Notes: generated by a model not told the origin, from the letters alone. A stretch of 64,000 nt of DNA from Saprospiraceae bacterium (GCA_029251525.1 JAQXDE010000039.1:22968-86967); one strand, 5' to 3'. Positions 26,801 through 35,565 are shown, counted from the stretch's first letter. Made by a program: numbers and translations.

Positions 26801-27407
26801 GGTCTTAAAATTAATAACTGCTCTCAAGCAAGTATGTAATCATCCAAAACAATTTTTAAAAAAAGGAGATGCCGATCCTGCGCTTTCAGGGAAAACTCAA
26901 TTGCTTTTTGATCTGATGAAACAGATTTTGGATAATGGTGAGAAGACCTTGATTTTTACGCAGTATCAAGAAATGGGAATAATGTTGGTGGAGATGTTAG
27001 AGAAAGAATTTGATTTAGAGATTTCATTTTTGCACGGTGGAGTCAATCGAAAGAAGAGACATGAGATGGTTGAGGGTTTTCAAAATAATCGGACTACAAG
27101 AGTTTTGATTTTATCATTGAAAGCGGGAGGAACTGGTTTGAATTTGACAGCAGCAAATAATGTAATTCATTATGACCTGTGGTGGAATCCTGCGGTGGAA
27201 GCCCAAGCAACGGATCGAGCATATCGAATTGGTCAAAAAAAGAATGTAATGGTTCATCGGTTTATAGTTAAAGGAACTTTCGAAGAGAAGATTAATCACC
27301 TATTGATGACAAAAAAGGAATTAGCAGAATTGACTGTTTCAACAGGCGAAAAATGGATTGGTGATTATTCAAATAAGGAGTTACATGAATTAGTTTCTTT
27401 AGGATGA
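23880..27407 (+). CDS. SWIM zinc finger plus SNF2-family DNA translocase/helicase
   Basis: A 1175-residue protein. The N-terminus starts with MRKTYGNTWWGKQW, a segment typical of SWIM proteins, and carries the SWIM zinc ligands CxC...CxH (Cys124, Cys126, Cys133, His135). A middle accessory region runs to about 690. The SNF2 ATPase core follows, with Walker A DDMGLGKT (736-743) and DEAQ box (833-836), and then helicase motifs including SGTPVENRLSEYWSIFDF, LSLKAGGTGLNLT and QATDRAYRIGQ. The combination in one chain is common in bacterial RapA/SNF2-like proteins and suggests ATP-driven movement on DNA or displacement of bound proteins; the exact role is unknown. Confidence 0.93.
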   Translation: MRKTYGNTWWGKQWLNSLNNIDFSSRLPRGKTYANKGLAKAIEIDGNIIKAEVQGSVYKPYKVRFTIPKFTSNEKIVIQSLITDNPFFLSKLLNRELPPNLNRLCEIQGIYIFPDKWDDLKGYCSCPDHAIPCKHMAAVLYLIANEIDKNPFIVFQLHGFDLFNELEKAGYASNEETEISILSIENLQQPFSFEKSKQKWNEDLYHELDFSILPDCQERLLTILGEQPVFYNQGNFKTVLEKVYRKISKEFSKKSKTETEKGVTTEMDSIEEIEIILDSKMNFVTINLRNHKGLCLRIFDDEKNLINWLEELPVNKLSQLSYPLRGLFLTYLFSKKIIQNSAYHPQLIRVGREEFKVRWVPANLNNKVKTVFEKVESLTSCDLIFYKKKDQILEPVQEDNFLTLVSFFLSYFVKTNSELPLKQLIDPVVSLFFNMTVVRFEDFANKEYPNAVQLWLNKFFIAKKKLVPVLIVDDQHQSRNFEVKVAVEDKNKPLEAPIELFRILEEKKFSSIRIGVLRNLAMLGDHFPQINFLLASKGKEQLFFDSNEFADVLFKIIPTIRLFGIKVLLPKALQKLMRPKPSIKINLEKEESGDTGGKSLLNLGAMLNFDWQVALGNNLVSQDDFSKMVDQFSGIVKINEEYIFFDENEIHTLLDKLNNPPDLKTNVLFQTALKEEYDGAKIGFDENSKALMKSLLETEEIGVPKGLRATLRPYQLSGYKWMYKNYRLGFGSVIADDMGLGKTLQVITILLKLKEDGRLQKQKALVIVPTTLLTNWENEIRKFAPDIKAHIYHGANRNIELLEEADVLLTTYGIARTETSRLQKYKWSILAIDEAQNIKNPSTVQTKAIKKIKASVRIAMSGTPVENRLSEYWSIFDFTNKGYLGSLSNFKADFARPIEINRDQSQLDVFKKITKPFIMRRLKSDRDVIKDLPEKIEKDQYCKLTPQQTAIYQSVLETTMEAIEKAEGIARKGMVLKLITALKQVCNHPKQFLKKGDADPALSGKTQLLFDLMKQILDNGEKTLIFTQYQEMGIMLVEMLEKEFDLEISFLHGGVNRKKRHEMVEGFQNNRTTRVLILSLKAGGTGLNLTAANNVIHYDLWWNPAVEAQATDRAYRIGQKKNVMVHRFIVKGTFEEKINHLLMTKKELAELTVSTGEKWIGDYSNKELHELVSLG

Positions 27408-27430
27408 TTTTTTCTAAGAAATGCCATAAA

Positions 27431-27464
27431 AAAAGCCCTCTGCGGATAACCACAAAGGACTTTT
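27431..27464 (-). terminator. Terminator of the acyl-CoA dehydrogenase gene
   Basis: Arms 27431-27445 and 27450-27464 pair without mismatch on the minus-strand RNA if G-U pairs are allowed, but have three mismatches on the plus strand. A T-run follows on the minus strand. It lies between convergent genes and favours the minus-strand transcript. Confidence 0.75.
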
Positions 27465-27488
27465 CAAAAAGCCAAAATTTAATCTGAC

Positions 27489-29294
27489 TTATAGACTGTA
27501 TTTATTAGCATCAATCAACTTGGAAGCAATTAATCTTCTTGCTGCTTTTACATTGATAGGCTGGTATTTTGTAAAACGTTTTAATCCTAAAAGCATTGTT
27601 TTTAGCAAGTCTCCTTCGGCAAAACCAGTTAAAGCATCTGTTGCGCTTTTATTCATCCTTGCAGTTGCATCTGTAATGAAAGTTTTTAAAATAGCGTCAT
27701 AAACATCTTGCGATTGTTTTTTATTCTCCATACCTGCTAGTTTTTCAACTCTTAATAAAGTTGATTCGGCATTGAAAACTTCAATCATCATATCAGCTAC
27801 ATTCATCAATATTTCTTGCTCACTTTTTAAATCAAGTTTACCTTCCATTTGCATTTTTGCAGCAGCACCTGCTACCATTAGAACTACTTTTTTAAAATCT
27901 TTAACAGCTTTTTTTTCTTCAGCATAAGTTCCTTTTAATGGAGCCATCGAGGGCATAGAGGTTAACTCTTTTTGTACCGCCCAGGCTGGTCCAATGATAT
28001 CTAACTTTCCTTTCATCGCACTTTTGAGTAGCATATTAACCATTAACATTCGATTGATTTCATTTGTTCCTTCATAGATTCTACTAATCCTTGCATCTCG
28101 GTAACCAGCAGCGGCTGGATACTCTTCTGAAAAACCGTTTCCTCCATGAATTTGAACGCACTCATCAACCACATAATCGGTTACTTCTGATCCATAAACT
28201 TTCATAATTGCACATTCAATTGAATACTCATCAGCAGCTTCTAACAATGCATCTACATAACTGGCACCACCTTCAATTAGTTGAGTTTTTTTTGCGTGCA
28301 TTAATCCTGAAGTTCGATAGATAGATGATTCTAAAACGAAATTCCGAATTGCTTGTTCACCAATTTTATATTGAATTGCTCCAAAAGTAGAGATCGGTAC
28401 TTTGAACTGAATTCTTTCGTTGGCATATTTTACTCCCATTTCAATAGCCTTTTTATTTCCACCTAGGCACATTGCGCCAAGCTTGTATCGACCTACATTT
28501 AAGATATTGAAAGCAATAATATGTCCTTTTCCTAATTCACCCAAAAGGTTGCCTTTGGGAATAGTTACGTTTTCAAAGAACACTTGACGCGTAGAAGACC
28601 CTTTAATTCCCAACTTCTCTTCCTCTGCCCCAAAGGTTAACCCTGTAGTTCCTCGTTCAACAATAAATCCTGTAAACTTATCTCCATCTACTTGCGCAAA
28701 AACAACAAATACATCTGCAAAGCCTGCATTGGTGATCCACATTTTTTGTCCATTCAAAATGTAATATTTTCCATCAGCACTTAAATCTGCTCTAGTTTTT
28801 GCGGCTAAAGCATCCGATCCGGAACTTGGTTCTGTCAAACAATAAGATGCTTTTAGTTTACCGCTTCCAAGTCCTGGTAAATATTTCTTCTTCTGTTCTT
28901 CTGTTCCAAAGTATAAAATTGGTAAAGTACCAATTCCAGTATGTGCAGCATAAGTTGTTGTGAAACCTCCACCTGACTTTCCCATCTCTTCTAAAATAAC
29001 AGTGTTGGTGTGTGTATCCATCGGCATGCCATCAAATTCTTCCGGGATATGTGAACTCAATAAACCTAGCTCTCCAGCTTTTTCCAATAGCTCAGCCTGA
29101 AATTCTAGTTTTTTACCTTTCTTATTTGGTGAAACATCGTTTTCTACAAAGTCGTGGCACATTTGCCGAACCATTTCTTGCTCTTCATTTAATTCTTCAG
29201 GAATAAACATTCCTCTTGATTGAGAATCTGTAATGATAAATTCACCTCCTTTAAGGTCATCTTTTTCTATGAAACTACCGGGATTTTGAGTCAT
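27489..29294 (-). CDS. Acyl-CoA dehydrogenase
   Basis: A 601-residue FAD enzyme that oxidises acyl-CoA to trans-2-enoyl-CoA in fatty-acid beta-oxidation. Family signatures are visible: YCLTEPSSGSDA (about 151-162), MWITNAGFADVFVVFAQ, GGNGFSEEYPAAAGYRDARI, and the catalytic glutamate Glu408 in IYEGTNEINRML. The chain is longer than short/medium-chain enzymes (~380) because of a ~170-residue C-terminal helical extension, as in very-long-chain (VLCAD/ACAD9-like) members. The chain-length preference is inferred from that extension. It has its own terminator. No electron-transfer flavoprotein or thiolase gene is adjacent. Confidence 0.95.
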   Translation of the reverse strand: MTQNPGSFIEKDDLKGGEFIITDSQSRGMFIPEELNEEQEMVRQMCHDFVENDVSPNKKGKKLEFQAELLEKAGELGLLSSHIPEEFDGMPMDTHTNTVILEEMGKSGGGFTTTYAAHTGIGTLPILYFGTEEQKKKYLPGLGSGKLKASYCLTEPSSGSDALAAKTRADLSADGKYYILNGQKMWITNAGFADVFVVFAQVDGDKFTGFIVERGTTGLTFGAEEEKLGIKGSSTRQVFFENVTIPKGNLLGELGKGHIIAFNILNVGRYKLGAMCLGGNKKAIEMGVKYANERIQFKVPISTFGAIQYKIGEQAIRNFVLESSIYRTSGLMHAKKTQLIEGGASYVDALLEAADEYSIECAIMKVYGSEVTDYVVDECVQIHGGNGFSEEYPAAAGYRDARISRIYEGTNEINRMLMVNMLLKSAMKGKLDIIGPAWAVQKELTSMPSMAPLKGTYAEEKKAVKDFKKVVLMVAGAAAKMQMEGKLDLKSEQEILMNVADMMIEVFNAESTLLRVEKLAGMENKKQSQDVYDAILKTFITDATARMNKSATDALTGFAEGDLLKTMLLGLKRFTKYQPINVKAARRLIASKLIDANKYSL

Positions 29295-29499
29295 TATATA
29301 AGTGATTTTTTGATTATGGCTAATAAGAGTGAAATAAATTTTGCGAATATTCGCTCAATATATGTGTTTTTAACAAAAGACGAAAGGATGTAATTGCCAA
29401 AAGTGCAAATATTAACAAAACTTAAACAGGTTTAACAATTGAATATAGTATAATTGTTTATTAGAAAAATTCTTGCCAGTTCGAGAATGACTAAAGAAG

Positions 29500-29526
29500 C
29501 CTCAAATGTCTAACTGTTATTTGAGG
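29500..29526 (-). terminator. Weak hairpin downstream of the helical-repeat gene
   Basis: An 8-bp stem (29500-29507 and 29519-29526) 31 bp after the stop of the gene at 29558-30172. No strong T-run follows on the minus strand, so termination is uncertain. Confidence 0.4.
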
Positions 29527-29557
29527 TAGTTTTAGGAAAAGATTGAACTTATTGATA

Positions 29558-30172
29558 CTATTTTAGGAGAGAACTATATCCAAATAATCTTGCTCTAATT
29601 TTATCTATCAAAGAAATTGAGAATTTCTTAGGAACTAAATTCGCATCTTTTAAATTTGCATAAGCGTTTACTCTAACTTTAAAAGCACTATCTTTTAATA
29701 GTTTTTGTAACTCTGAAATTTGCTTGTAACTTAATTCTACTTCATACTCAGCATGTATATCTGTGATGGCTTGTGCACAGTTTTCTCTAACCTCTGGAAT
29801 TTTAGAACGTAATTTTTGGGTCAAAAAATCAACTGATTTGGTATAAAACTCAGTATTCATATCCTCTAAATAGGTCAAATAAATCATCGCACTCAAACTA
29901 TCGATGGCATCTTTATTTCCATTTTCAGCTTTTGTAATTAGCTGAGAAAGTTCAGTATGAAAAAAATCTTCCCAACCTTGTGGATAATTCCAAATAGCTT
30001 CATAAAAAATATCTCGATGAGAAAGTGTCCCATAATTCACATTTAAAAGATAATTCTGGAACATCTCCTTCTGACAAACCGCACGTGTATGGATTTCTTT
30101 CAGAAGTGATTGTTTGGTTTCATGATCTAAATCATGAAAAGAGTCAAGTTTGTTTTTTAGGTCAGTAAACAT
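29558..30172 (-). CDS. Helical HEAT-like repeat protein, function unknown
   Basis: A 204-residue protein with no signal peptide or membrane segment, predicted cytoplasmic. The sequence is almost wholly helical. The second half resembles HEAT-type units (KIPEVRENCAQAITDIHAEY and LLKDSAFKVRVNAYANLKDA), a fold used for protein binding. It starts 23 bp after the GHMP kinase gene stop on the same strand, so co-transcription is likely. I recognise no named family. Confidence 0.6.
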   Translation of the reverse strand: MFTDLKNKLDSFHDLDHETKQSLLKEIHTRAVCQKEMFQNYLLNVNYGTLSHRDIFYEAIWNYPQGWEDFFHTELSQLITKAENGNKDAIDSLSAMIYLTYLEDMNTEFYTKSVDFLTQKLRSKIPEVRENCAQAITDIHAEYEVELSYKQISELQKLLKDSAFKVRVNAYANLKDANLVPKKFSISLIDKIRARLFGYSSLLK

Positions 30173-30195
30173 GAATTTTATTGTGGGATTAATAT

Positions 30196-31113
30196 TTATA
30201 TGTTGATAGGAATTAAATTATAGGTTGATATTGTTTCCTGAGTTTTTTTAAAATCAAAAGTCATACCCAACAAAAAACCTCCGCCTCCTGCACCGCATAA
30301 TTTTAATTTAAAAAGATTATTTGCTAATCCATCTAACCAAATAGCTCGAAAGTCGGTTGGAATCATTTCGTGGAAATACTTAAGTTGAAAATGACCAATT
30401 TCATGAATTATTTGAAATAATGATTTACGATCTTGATTCAAAAAACAGGCTATGGCTTCATCAACCAAAGGATTTAATTCAGATTGAATGTGGGAAAAAT
30501 AATTACCATCAGTACATTTTTCTAAAAAAATATTGACAAATTGACCAGTTTCTCTGGGGATTTTTGTGTCTAATAGAAAAAACTGCCCTTGGCTGTTATC
30601 ACTTAAATCAATTTTCTTTTGAATATTAATTTGTTCAATTTTTTCCCACGATTCCAATAAGATGACTTTTTCCAGAAAACATATTAATGGATCTGTTCCA
30701 GAACTTGAACCGTGAAAAAATTGTTCTAACTGAGCAAAAATTTTTTTCAATGCAAAAAAATTAATAGGTTTTTTTTCTAATGGATCATAACTGAAAACAT
30801 CATAAATTGCTGCACACAAAGCTCCAGAGCTACCTACTCCATAACCAGTTGGAATATTTGATTTAAAAAATAAACCATTGTTTAGTTCATTTTTAAATCG
30901 TTCAATATCCATGTCGAATAATAATTCCTTGGTTTCTTTCAACTTTTCCAAATAGCTGGCGAAAGTAGGTAAATTCATTTGTTTTTCCTCAAGGTTTTCT
31001 TTGGTATATTGCCAATTCCCTGAAAAATTGAATAGAGGCATCGCTAAGGCTTGTGATCCTTTGATAATTGAATGTTCTCCGAAAAGTAATAATTTGGAAG
31101 TATATATTTTCAT
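30196..31113 (-). CDS. GHMP kinase, mevalonate-kinase-like
   Basis: A 305-residue GHMP-fold small-molecule kinase. The N-terminus KLLLFGEHSIIKGSQALAMP matches mevalonate kinases (motif GEHxVxxGxxAL). The glycine-rich ATP loop is PTGYGVGSSGALCAA (88-102). The catalytic-type aspartate is Asp141 in SSGTDPL. Motif 3 is KLCGAGGGGFLLG near residue 265. Mevalonate kinase feeds the isoprenoid pathway used by many Bacteroidota. The other pathway genes (diphosphomevalonate decarboxylase, HMG-CoA reductase) are not in this window, so substrate is inferred from motifs. A CGACTT-type hairpin sits 8 bp before the start codon. Confidence 0.85.
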   Translation of the reverse strand: MKIYTSKLLLFGEHSIIKGSQALAMPLFNFSGNWQYTKENLEEKQMNLPTFASYLEKLKETKELLFDMDIERFKNELNNGLFFKSNIPTGYGVGSSGALCAAIYDVFSYDPLEKKPINFFALKKIFAQLEQFFHGSSSGTDPLICFLEKVILLESWEKIEQINIQKKIDLSDNSQGQFFLLDTKIPRETGQFVNIFLEKCTDGNYFSHIQSELNPLVDEAIACFLNQDRKSLFQIIHEIGHFQLKYFHEMIPTDFRAIWLDGLANNLFKLKLCGAGGGGFLLGMTFDFKKTQETISTYNLIPINI

Positions 31114-31120
31114 TTCCTAA

Positions 31121-31141
31121 AAACGACCTCACAAGTCGATG
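31121..31141 (-). repeat. CGACTT/AAGTCG-type hairpin before GHMP kinase, copy 3
   Basis: AAACGACctcacAAGTCGATG resembles the two secA-leader copies in both arms but has a different loop. It lies 8 bp before the start codon. Confidence 0.45.
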
Positions 31142-31343
31142 TTTTATTATTGAATTAGTGTTTGCTTTTGTGAATTAATAAATCGTTTTAAGAGTTATCA
31201 ATCATATTTTTATCTCAAATCTCAAGCAAATTTGAATAATATTGATATTGCTCTTTGATTTTTTTTCACCTACTGAGTGATTAGAATTAATTGCTTAAAT
31301 CTCAATGAAATTACCAAAACTTTTAATTGAACTCTATGCTATT

Positions 31344-33806
31344 CTAGTATAAGTATACTCGTTTTACTCGAGCTGAAATGGTTGGAAAAATTTCATAAGG
31401 AATTGTTCCCATAGCAATTGCTAATTCTTCAACTGCTGGGTTCTTTCCAAAAATGATTACTTCATCACCTGTTGCAGCCTCTTGAATTTCTGTCACATCA
31501 ACCATACACATATCCATACAGATATTGCCAATAGTCTCTGCACGTTTACCTTGAATCAAGACACTAAAGTTTCCGTTGCCAGCAGAACGCATTAAGCCAT
31601 CAGCATAACCAATACTAATTGTTGCTATGCGCGTTGTTTTTTTAGCTTTTCCTTTTCGTCCATAGCCAATTGTTTCACCCTTTTTTATATTTTTTATTTG
31701 AGAGATAGTTGCTTTGAGTGTGTGTACTTTTTGTAACTGGTTTTCAATAGTTTTGCTGCCATCAATTCCATACAAACCTATCCCCAGACGAACCATATCC
31801 ATCTGATACTGAGGGAAGCGGTTAATACCACTTGTATTTAAAATATGTTGCATTGGGCTAATTTTTAATTCAGAACAAATTTTATTGTACATTTTTTGGA
31901 AACGTCTGACTTGAGTTTTGGTAAAGTTATCGTGTGCTTTATCTTCACTTACTGCTAAGTGAGAGAATATAGATTGAATTTTTATGTGTTTATTTTTTTT
32001 CAAAATTGAAATTAATTTTCCCAAATCTTTTTCTTCAAAACCAAGTCTTCTCATACCTGTGTCCAATTTTAGATGAGTTAAGACTCTTGATTTTTTATTA
32101 GAGAAATGTTGGATAAACTTTTCTAATAGTTCTAAACTATAAATTTCTGGTTCTAAATTTTGTTTTTCCAAAGTTTCAAAGGTTGCTTCCTCAGGATTCA
32201 AAACTAAAATAGGTAATTTAATCCCAGCTTTGCGTAATTCTACTCCTTCATCAGTATAGGCAACAGCAAAATAATCTACCTTTTGAAACTCTAATAATTT
32301 TGCTACTTCGATGCTGCCACTTCCATAGGCGGAAGCTTTGACCATTGCAATGACTTTAGTTTCTGGTCTCAAAAAACTATTGTAAACATTAAGATTTAAA
32401 ACCAAGGCATTTAAGTCAATTTCTAAAATGGTATTATGGTTTTTTTTGGAAAGTCGATCAGCAATTTTTTCAAATTCAAAGATTCTAGCTCCTTTTAGGA
32501 GGATATTTTCATTTTGGAAATTAGAGGTTTGAGCATTTTTCAAAAAGTCTAAGGTCGTTTTGTAGAATTGTGTTTCTATCTTTTGGTCTAATTGTTTTTT
32601 TAAAGAAAAAATATTTAAACCAATACCAATAACTTTTAAAATTTTTTTGTCTTCAATTAATCTAGCAATTCTTTTGTACAAAATATTAGGACTCATTTCT
32701 ATCTGCAAGATATCAGATAGGATAAGGGTTCTTTTATTTAATTCACCTTGCTGCTCAAGATGATTGAGTGCTATTTTTAATGCGGTTAAATCTGCATTAT
32801 AACTATCATTAATGATGACGCAATTATTTATTCCTTCCTTGATTTCAAGACGCATCGGGATAGGTCGAAGCTGTTGGTTTTTTTGAGCAATCCATTTATT
32901 TTTTTTCTTTAAAAAAAGCAAGACTGCCCAGCAATGAATAGCATTTTCAATAGAAGCTTCATCAGTGAAAGGGATCGTAATTGAAATTTTCTTTTTATTA
33001 TAACTTCCTTCGATAAGAGTTTGTTGTTTTTCCTTTGAAGTGCTAAATATTTGAAGTTTTGTATTGTCTTTTTTTGACCAAGCAAATAGTTTTTTGCTGT
33101 CAAATTGCTGCATTCGTTTATGTACTAAATTATTGTCCTTACAATAGATAATGGTTTTGCAGTTTTGAAAAAGTTTTAACTTCTCTTCTAATTTTTCTTC
33201 GATATTTTTAAATCCATCACTATGTGCATCCCCAATATTTGTAAAAACTCCAATATCAGGTTGAATTATTTTTGCAGAAGTTTCCATTTCATTTGTTGTA
33301 GAAATTCCAGCTTCAAAAATTCCAAGAGTGTGTTCTTTTTTAATTAAAAAAACAGACATTGGAACACCAATCTGCGAGTTATAACTTTTTGGGCTGGCAA
33401 CAACTTGATGATCATTTTGCAAGAACTGCAAGAGCCATTCTTTTACGATAGTTTTTCCATTGCTACCAGTAATTCCGATTGATTTTAAGGAAAATTGATT
33501 TCTATGGAATTGGGCAAGTTGTTGAAGTGCTACAACAGAATTCTTGACTAAAATAAAGTTTGCTTTTGGAAAAGAGCGAGTTGCTAACTTTTTTTCAACA
33601 ATGAAATTTTGAACACCTTTAACATATAGTTGACTTATAAAATCATGTCCATCTCGACGTTCACCTTGGATTGCAAAAAATAATGAGGAGCTAGGGAAAC
33701 TTACTTGGCGACTATCAAATAATAAATGTTCAATAGAAGTGTTTAAAATTTTCTTTTTCAAGAAAACCCCACTAGTTAATTTTGCTATCTTATGAATATT
33801 ATACAT
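31344..33806 (-). CDS. Bifunctional MurF ligase / alanine racemase
   Basis: An 820-residue fusion typical of Bacteroidota. The N-terminal half is UDP-MurNAc-tripeptide:D-Ala-D-Ala ligase (ATP loop GITGSNGKT near residue 112-119, then SYNSQIGVP and the AGIS...DAHSDGF region). The C-terminal half is a PLP alanine racemase (Lys490 in MVKASAYGSG binds the cofactor; catalytic Tyr region SIGYADG). One chain thus makes D-alanine and adds the D-Ala-D-Ala dipeptide in peptidoglycan synthesis. A GTG at 33827 is possible, but ATG 33806 gives MYNIHKIAKL, the usual N-terminus. D-Ala-D-Ala ligase (ddl) is not in the window. The racemase and ligase motifs are all present. Confidence 0.95.
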   Translation of the reverse strand: MYNIHKIAKLTSGVFLKKKILNTSIEHLLFDSRQVSFPSSSLFFAIQGERRDGHDFISQLYVKGVQNFIVEKKLATRSFPKANFILVKNSVVALQQLAQFHRNQFSLKSIGITGSNGKTIVKEWLLQFLQNDHQVVASPKSYNSQIGVPMSVFLIKKEHTLGIFEAGISTTNEMETSAKIIQPDIGVFTNIGDAHSDGFKNIEEKLEEKLKLFQNCKTIIYCKDNNLVHKRMQQFDSKKLFAWSKKDNTKLQIFSTSKEKQQTLIEGSYNKKKISITIPFTDEASIENAIHCWAVLLFLKKKNKWIAQKNQQLRPIPMRLEIKEGINNCVIINDSYNADLTALKIALNHLEQQGELNKRTLILSDILQIEMSPNILYKRIARLIEDKKILKVIGIGLNIFSLKKQLDQKIETQFYKTTLDFLKNAQTSNFQNENILLKGARIFEFEKIADRLSKKNHNTILEIDLNALVLNLNVYNSFLRPETKVIAMVKASAYGSGSIEVAKLLEFQKVDYFAVAYTDEGVELRKAGIKLPILVLNPEEATFETLEKQNLEPEIYSLELLEKFIQHFSNKKSRVLTHLKLDTGMRRLGFEEKDLGKLISILKKNKHIKIQSIFSHLAVSEDKAHDNFTKTQVRRFQKMYNKICSELKISPMQHILNTSGINRFPQYQMDMVRLGIGLYGIDGSKTIENQLQKVHTLKATISQIKNIKKGETIGYGRKGKAKKTTRIATISIGYADGLMRSAGNGNFSVLIQGKRAETIGNICMDMCMVDVTEIQEAATGDEVIIFGKNPAVEELAIAMGTIPYEIFPTISARVKRVYLY

Positions 33807-33833
33807 TGAAAAAATGTCAAAAATCACAAAAAA

Positions 33834-34322
33834 TTATTCCATTTCAATAAGAAGTTGTCCTTTATCTACAGCTTTACCATAGTCAATGTGTATAGCCTTG
33901 ACGATTCCTTCGCCAGAAGATTTGATTACATTTTCCATCTTCATAGCTTCAAGAATGAGCAATCCATCTCCTTTCTTAACCAGTTGTCCAACTTTAACTG
34001 ATACGTCTAAAACTAGACCAGGCATAGGGGCTTTTACATCGGTAATTTTTAGTGTGTTTACTACTGACAATCCTAGTTGATTGACTAAATGGTCAAAATG
34101 ATCTGCTATTTTTACTTGGTAAGAGTTACCATTTACCTTTATTGTAAATGTCTTGTTAGAAAAATTAGTATGAACAACTTCGGCTCTAAAAGCTTTATTC
34201 TCTTTCAAAATATGAAAATGGCCGTCTTTTTCTTCTATAAAGTCAAAATCATTTATTTGTTCAGCATTGAATTCAAATTTAGATTGATCGTTGATCGTTA
34301 TGTTATAGTAACCTTTATCCAT
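33834..34322 (-). CDS. Biotin carboxyl carrier protein (acyl-CoA carboxylase subunit)
   Basis: A 162-residue protein whose C-terminal ~75 residues form a biotinyl domain with the biotinylation motif EAMKM (Lys128). The N-terminal half is a beta-rich linker/assembly domain, as in Bacteroidota propionyl-/acetyl-CoA carboxylase biotin-carrier subunits. No biotin carboxylase or carboxyltransferase gene is adjacent, so the partner enzyme is unknown. It lies 4 bp downstream of the small membrane-protein gene at 34327 and 27 bp upstream of the murF-alr start, so it is probably part of a multi-gene transcript. It is cytoplasmic. Confidence 0.88.
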   Translation of the reverse strand: MDKGYYNITINDQSKFEFNAEQINDFDFIEEKDGHFHILKENKAFRAEVVHTNFSNKTFTIKVNGNSYQVKIADHFDHLVNQLGLSVVNTLKITDVKAPMPGLVLDVSVKVGQLVKKGDGLLILEAMKMENVIKSSGEGIVKAIHIDYGKAVDKGQLLIEME

Positions 34323-34326
34323 GAAA

Positions 34327-34710
34327 TTAACTTTTTAGTTTGCTCAGTTTCATCATAAAATATGTTTCAAAAATAGTAAATATCAAGTAAACTATTAAAA
34401 AAGGAATGGCATACATTTTTGAAGATGGCTCTGCTATTTTAAAATATCCAACAATAACAAAAATGCATAATGCCATTTTTGCAGAAGTTGTGAGTAATAC
34501 TTGTTGTAAAAAAAGATTTTTATCTGAACTTAATGCTGCTCGATAGGCCAAAAAATACATAAATGCACAAAATAAAATAAATGCAATGCAGCTTAGATAA
34601 GAAAAGGTTTGGAATGGCGCAAATTGGGGCAGTTTATTTAGAAAAAAGAGAATGAGAATGGAGATTAGGGAAATGATCGCAAGTTGAAGAAAGAAATTTT
34701 TATGATTCAT
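34327..34710 (-). CDS. Small four-helix membrane protein, AtpI-like position
   Basis: A 127-residue protein with four hydrophobic segments (about 7-27, 37-60, 70-90 and 98-118). It has no catalytic motif. Its size, topology and position directly after atpZ are those of the AtpI-like subunit that usually precedes ATP synthase genes in Bacteroidota; sequence alone does not prove it. Here a biotin carrier gene follows instead of atpB. Its stop is 4 bp before the next start. Confidence 0.55.
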   Translation of the reverse strand: MNHKNFFLQLAIISLISILILFFLNKLPQFAPFQTFSYLSCIAFILFCAFMYFLAYRAALSSDKNLFLQQVLLTTSAKMALCIFVIVGYFKIAEPSSKMYAIPFLIVYLIFTIFETYFMMKLSKLKS

Positions 34711-34790
34711 AGTTTTTATTACGTTTTGGATTTTGAATGATTGAATTTTAAAATAGGGCTAAAATTCATTCATTCATTCAAAATTCAAAA

Positions 34791-34997
34791 CTACAAATCT
34801 TTTAATGCAATATATAAACTTGCGATTGTAAAAAGAACAGCAAATAGCGCAGTCATGTATTGTTTATCAAACTGAACCCACTGATCTAGTTTGTGACCAA
34901 TAAATGCTCCTATAGCTATAGTGGCACCTAGTTGAAAAGCAAGACCTGAATACTTCAGGTAAATATTAGCCGACTTTTTGGGTTGCTTTCTGTCCAA
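34791..34997 (-). CDS. AtpZ/AtpI-family small membrane protein
   Basis: A 68-residue protein with two hydrophobic helices (about 14-33 and 46-66) around GAFIGHKLDQWVQ, the signature of the AtpZ/AtpI family. Family members usually sit at the start of ATP synthase operons and are linked to Mg2+/Ca2+ supply or c-ring assembly. Its first 32 bp overlap the end of the bactofilin gene, a common Bacteroidota arrangement, which implies translational coupling. No atp structural gene follows in this window. Confidence 0.8.
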   Translation of the reverse strand: MDRKQPKKSANIYLKYSGLAFQLGATIAIGAFIGHKLDQWVQFDKQYMTALFAVLFTIASLYIALKDL

Positions 34998-35448
34998 AAG
35001 ATTGCTTTTTTTGATTTTCTTGATTCATTTTTCCTATTGGTGAACTATCAATTTTATTTTGGTTAGCTCCCATGCTACAAGTTACATTAAATATAGCTCC
35101 AGATTGTACCAATAATTTATTTGTATTTACATCACCATGTACTTCAGCAGAATCTTTTACAGTAAGTAGTTGATTTACTTTTAAGTTGCCTTCAAATCTA
35201 CCCTCGATAACTGCGTTCTCACATTTCACATCACCTTCGATAGCTCCAGTAGGGCCAATGATTACTTTAGATTTACAATTCAATGTTCCAACTATGATTC
35301 CATCAATTCGAATATCGCTTTCTGAGGAAACAGTACCTTCAACTTTAGTACCTTTTACCAAACTATTTAAAGCATTAGATGCACCTGATGGTGCTGAACC
35401 TCTGTTGTTTGATGCAAGAGTTGAATCATTTTTTTTACTATTAAACAT
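34966..35448 (-). CDS. Bactofilin (polymer-forming cytoskeletal protein)
   Basis: A 160-residue protein with a central right-handed beta-helix (about 30-130) built of repeating hydrophobic strands such as VEGTVSSESDIRIDGIIVGT and GPTGAIEGDVKCENAVIEG. Flexible Ser/Asn- and Gln/Lys-rich ends flank it. Bactofilins polymerise without nucleotide and organise envelope or cell-shape proteins, often with peptidoglycan enzymes. The murF-alr gene two kilobases downstream in the same direction is compatible with that. It overlaps atpZ. Confidence 0.92.
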   Translation of the reverse strand: MFNSKKNDSTLASNNRGSAPSGASNALNSLVKGTKVEGTVSSESDIRIDGIIVGTLNCKSKVIIGPTGAIEGDVKCENAVIEGRFEGNLKVNQLLTVKDSAEVHGDVNTNKLLVQSGAIFNVTCSMGANQNKIDSSPIGKMNQENQKKQSFGQKATQKVG

Positions 35449-35565
35449 GTCTTATCTTTTTTGGGATGATTGAATAGATGAGTCAAAATTAATTTAGCAA
35501 GCTTTTATTTCCCGATATCCGAACTAAATAGTAATGTTGAAATTTGAGTCACCTTTTTTCTTTTA

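Noticed and set aside
31344..33827. GTG start at 33827 for murF-alr
   Set aside because: ATG 33806 gives the N-terminus usual for the family; the upstream codons are not conserved in character.
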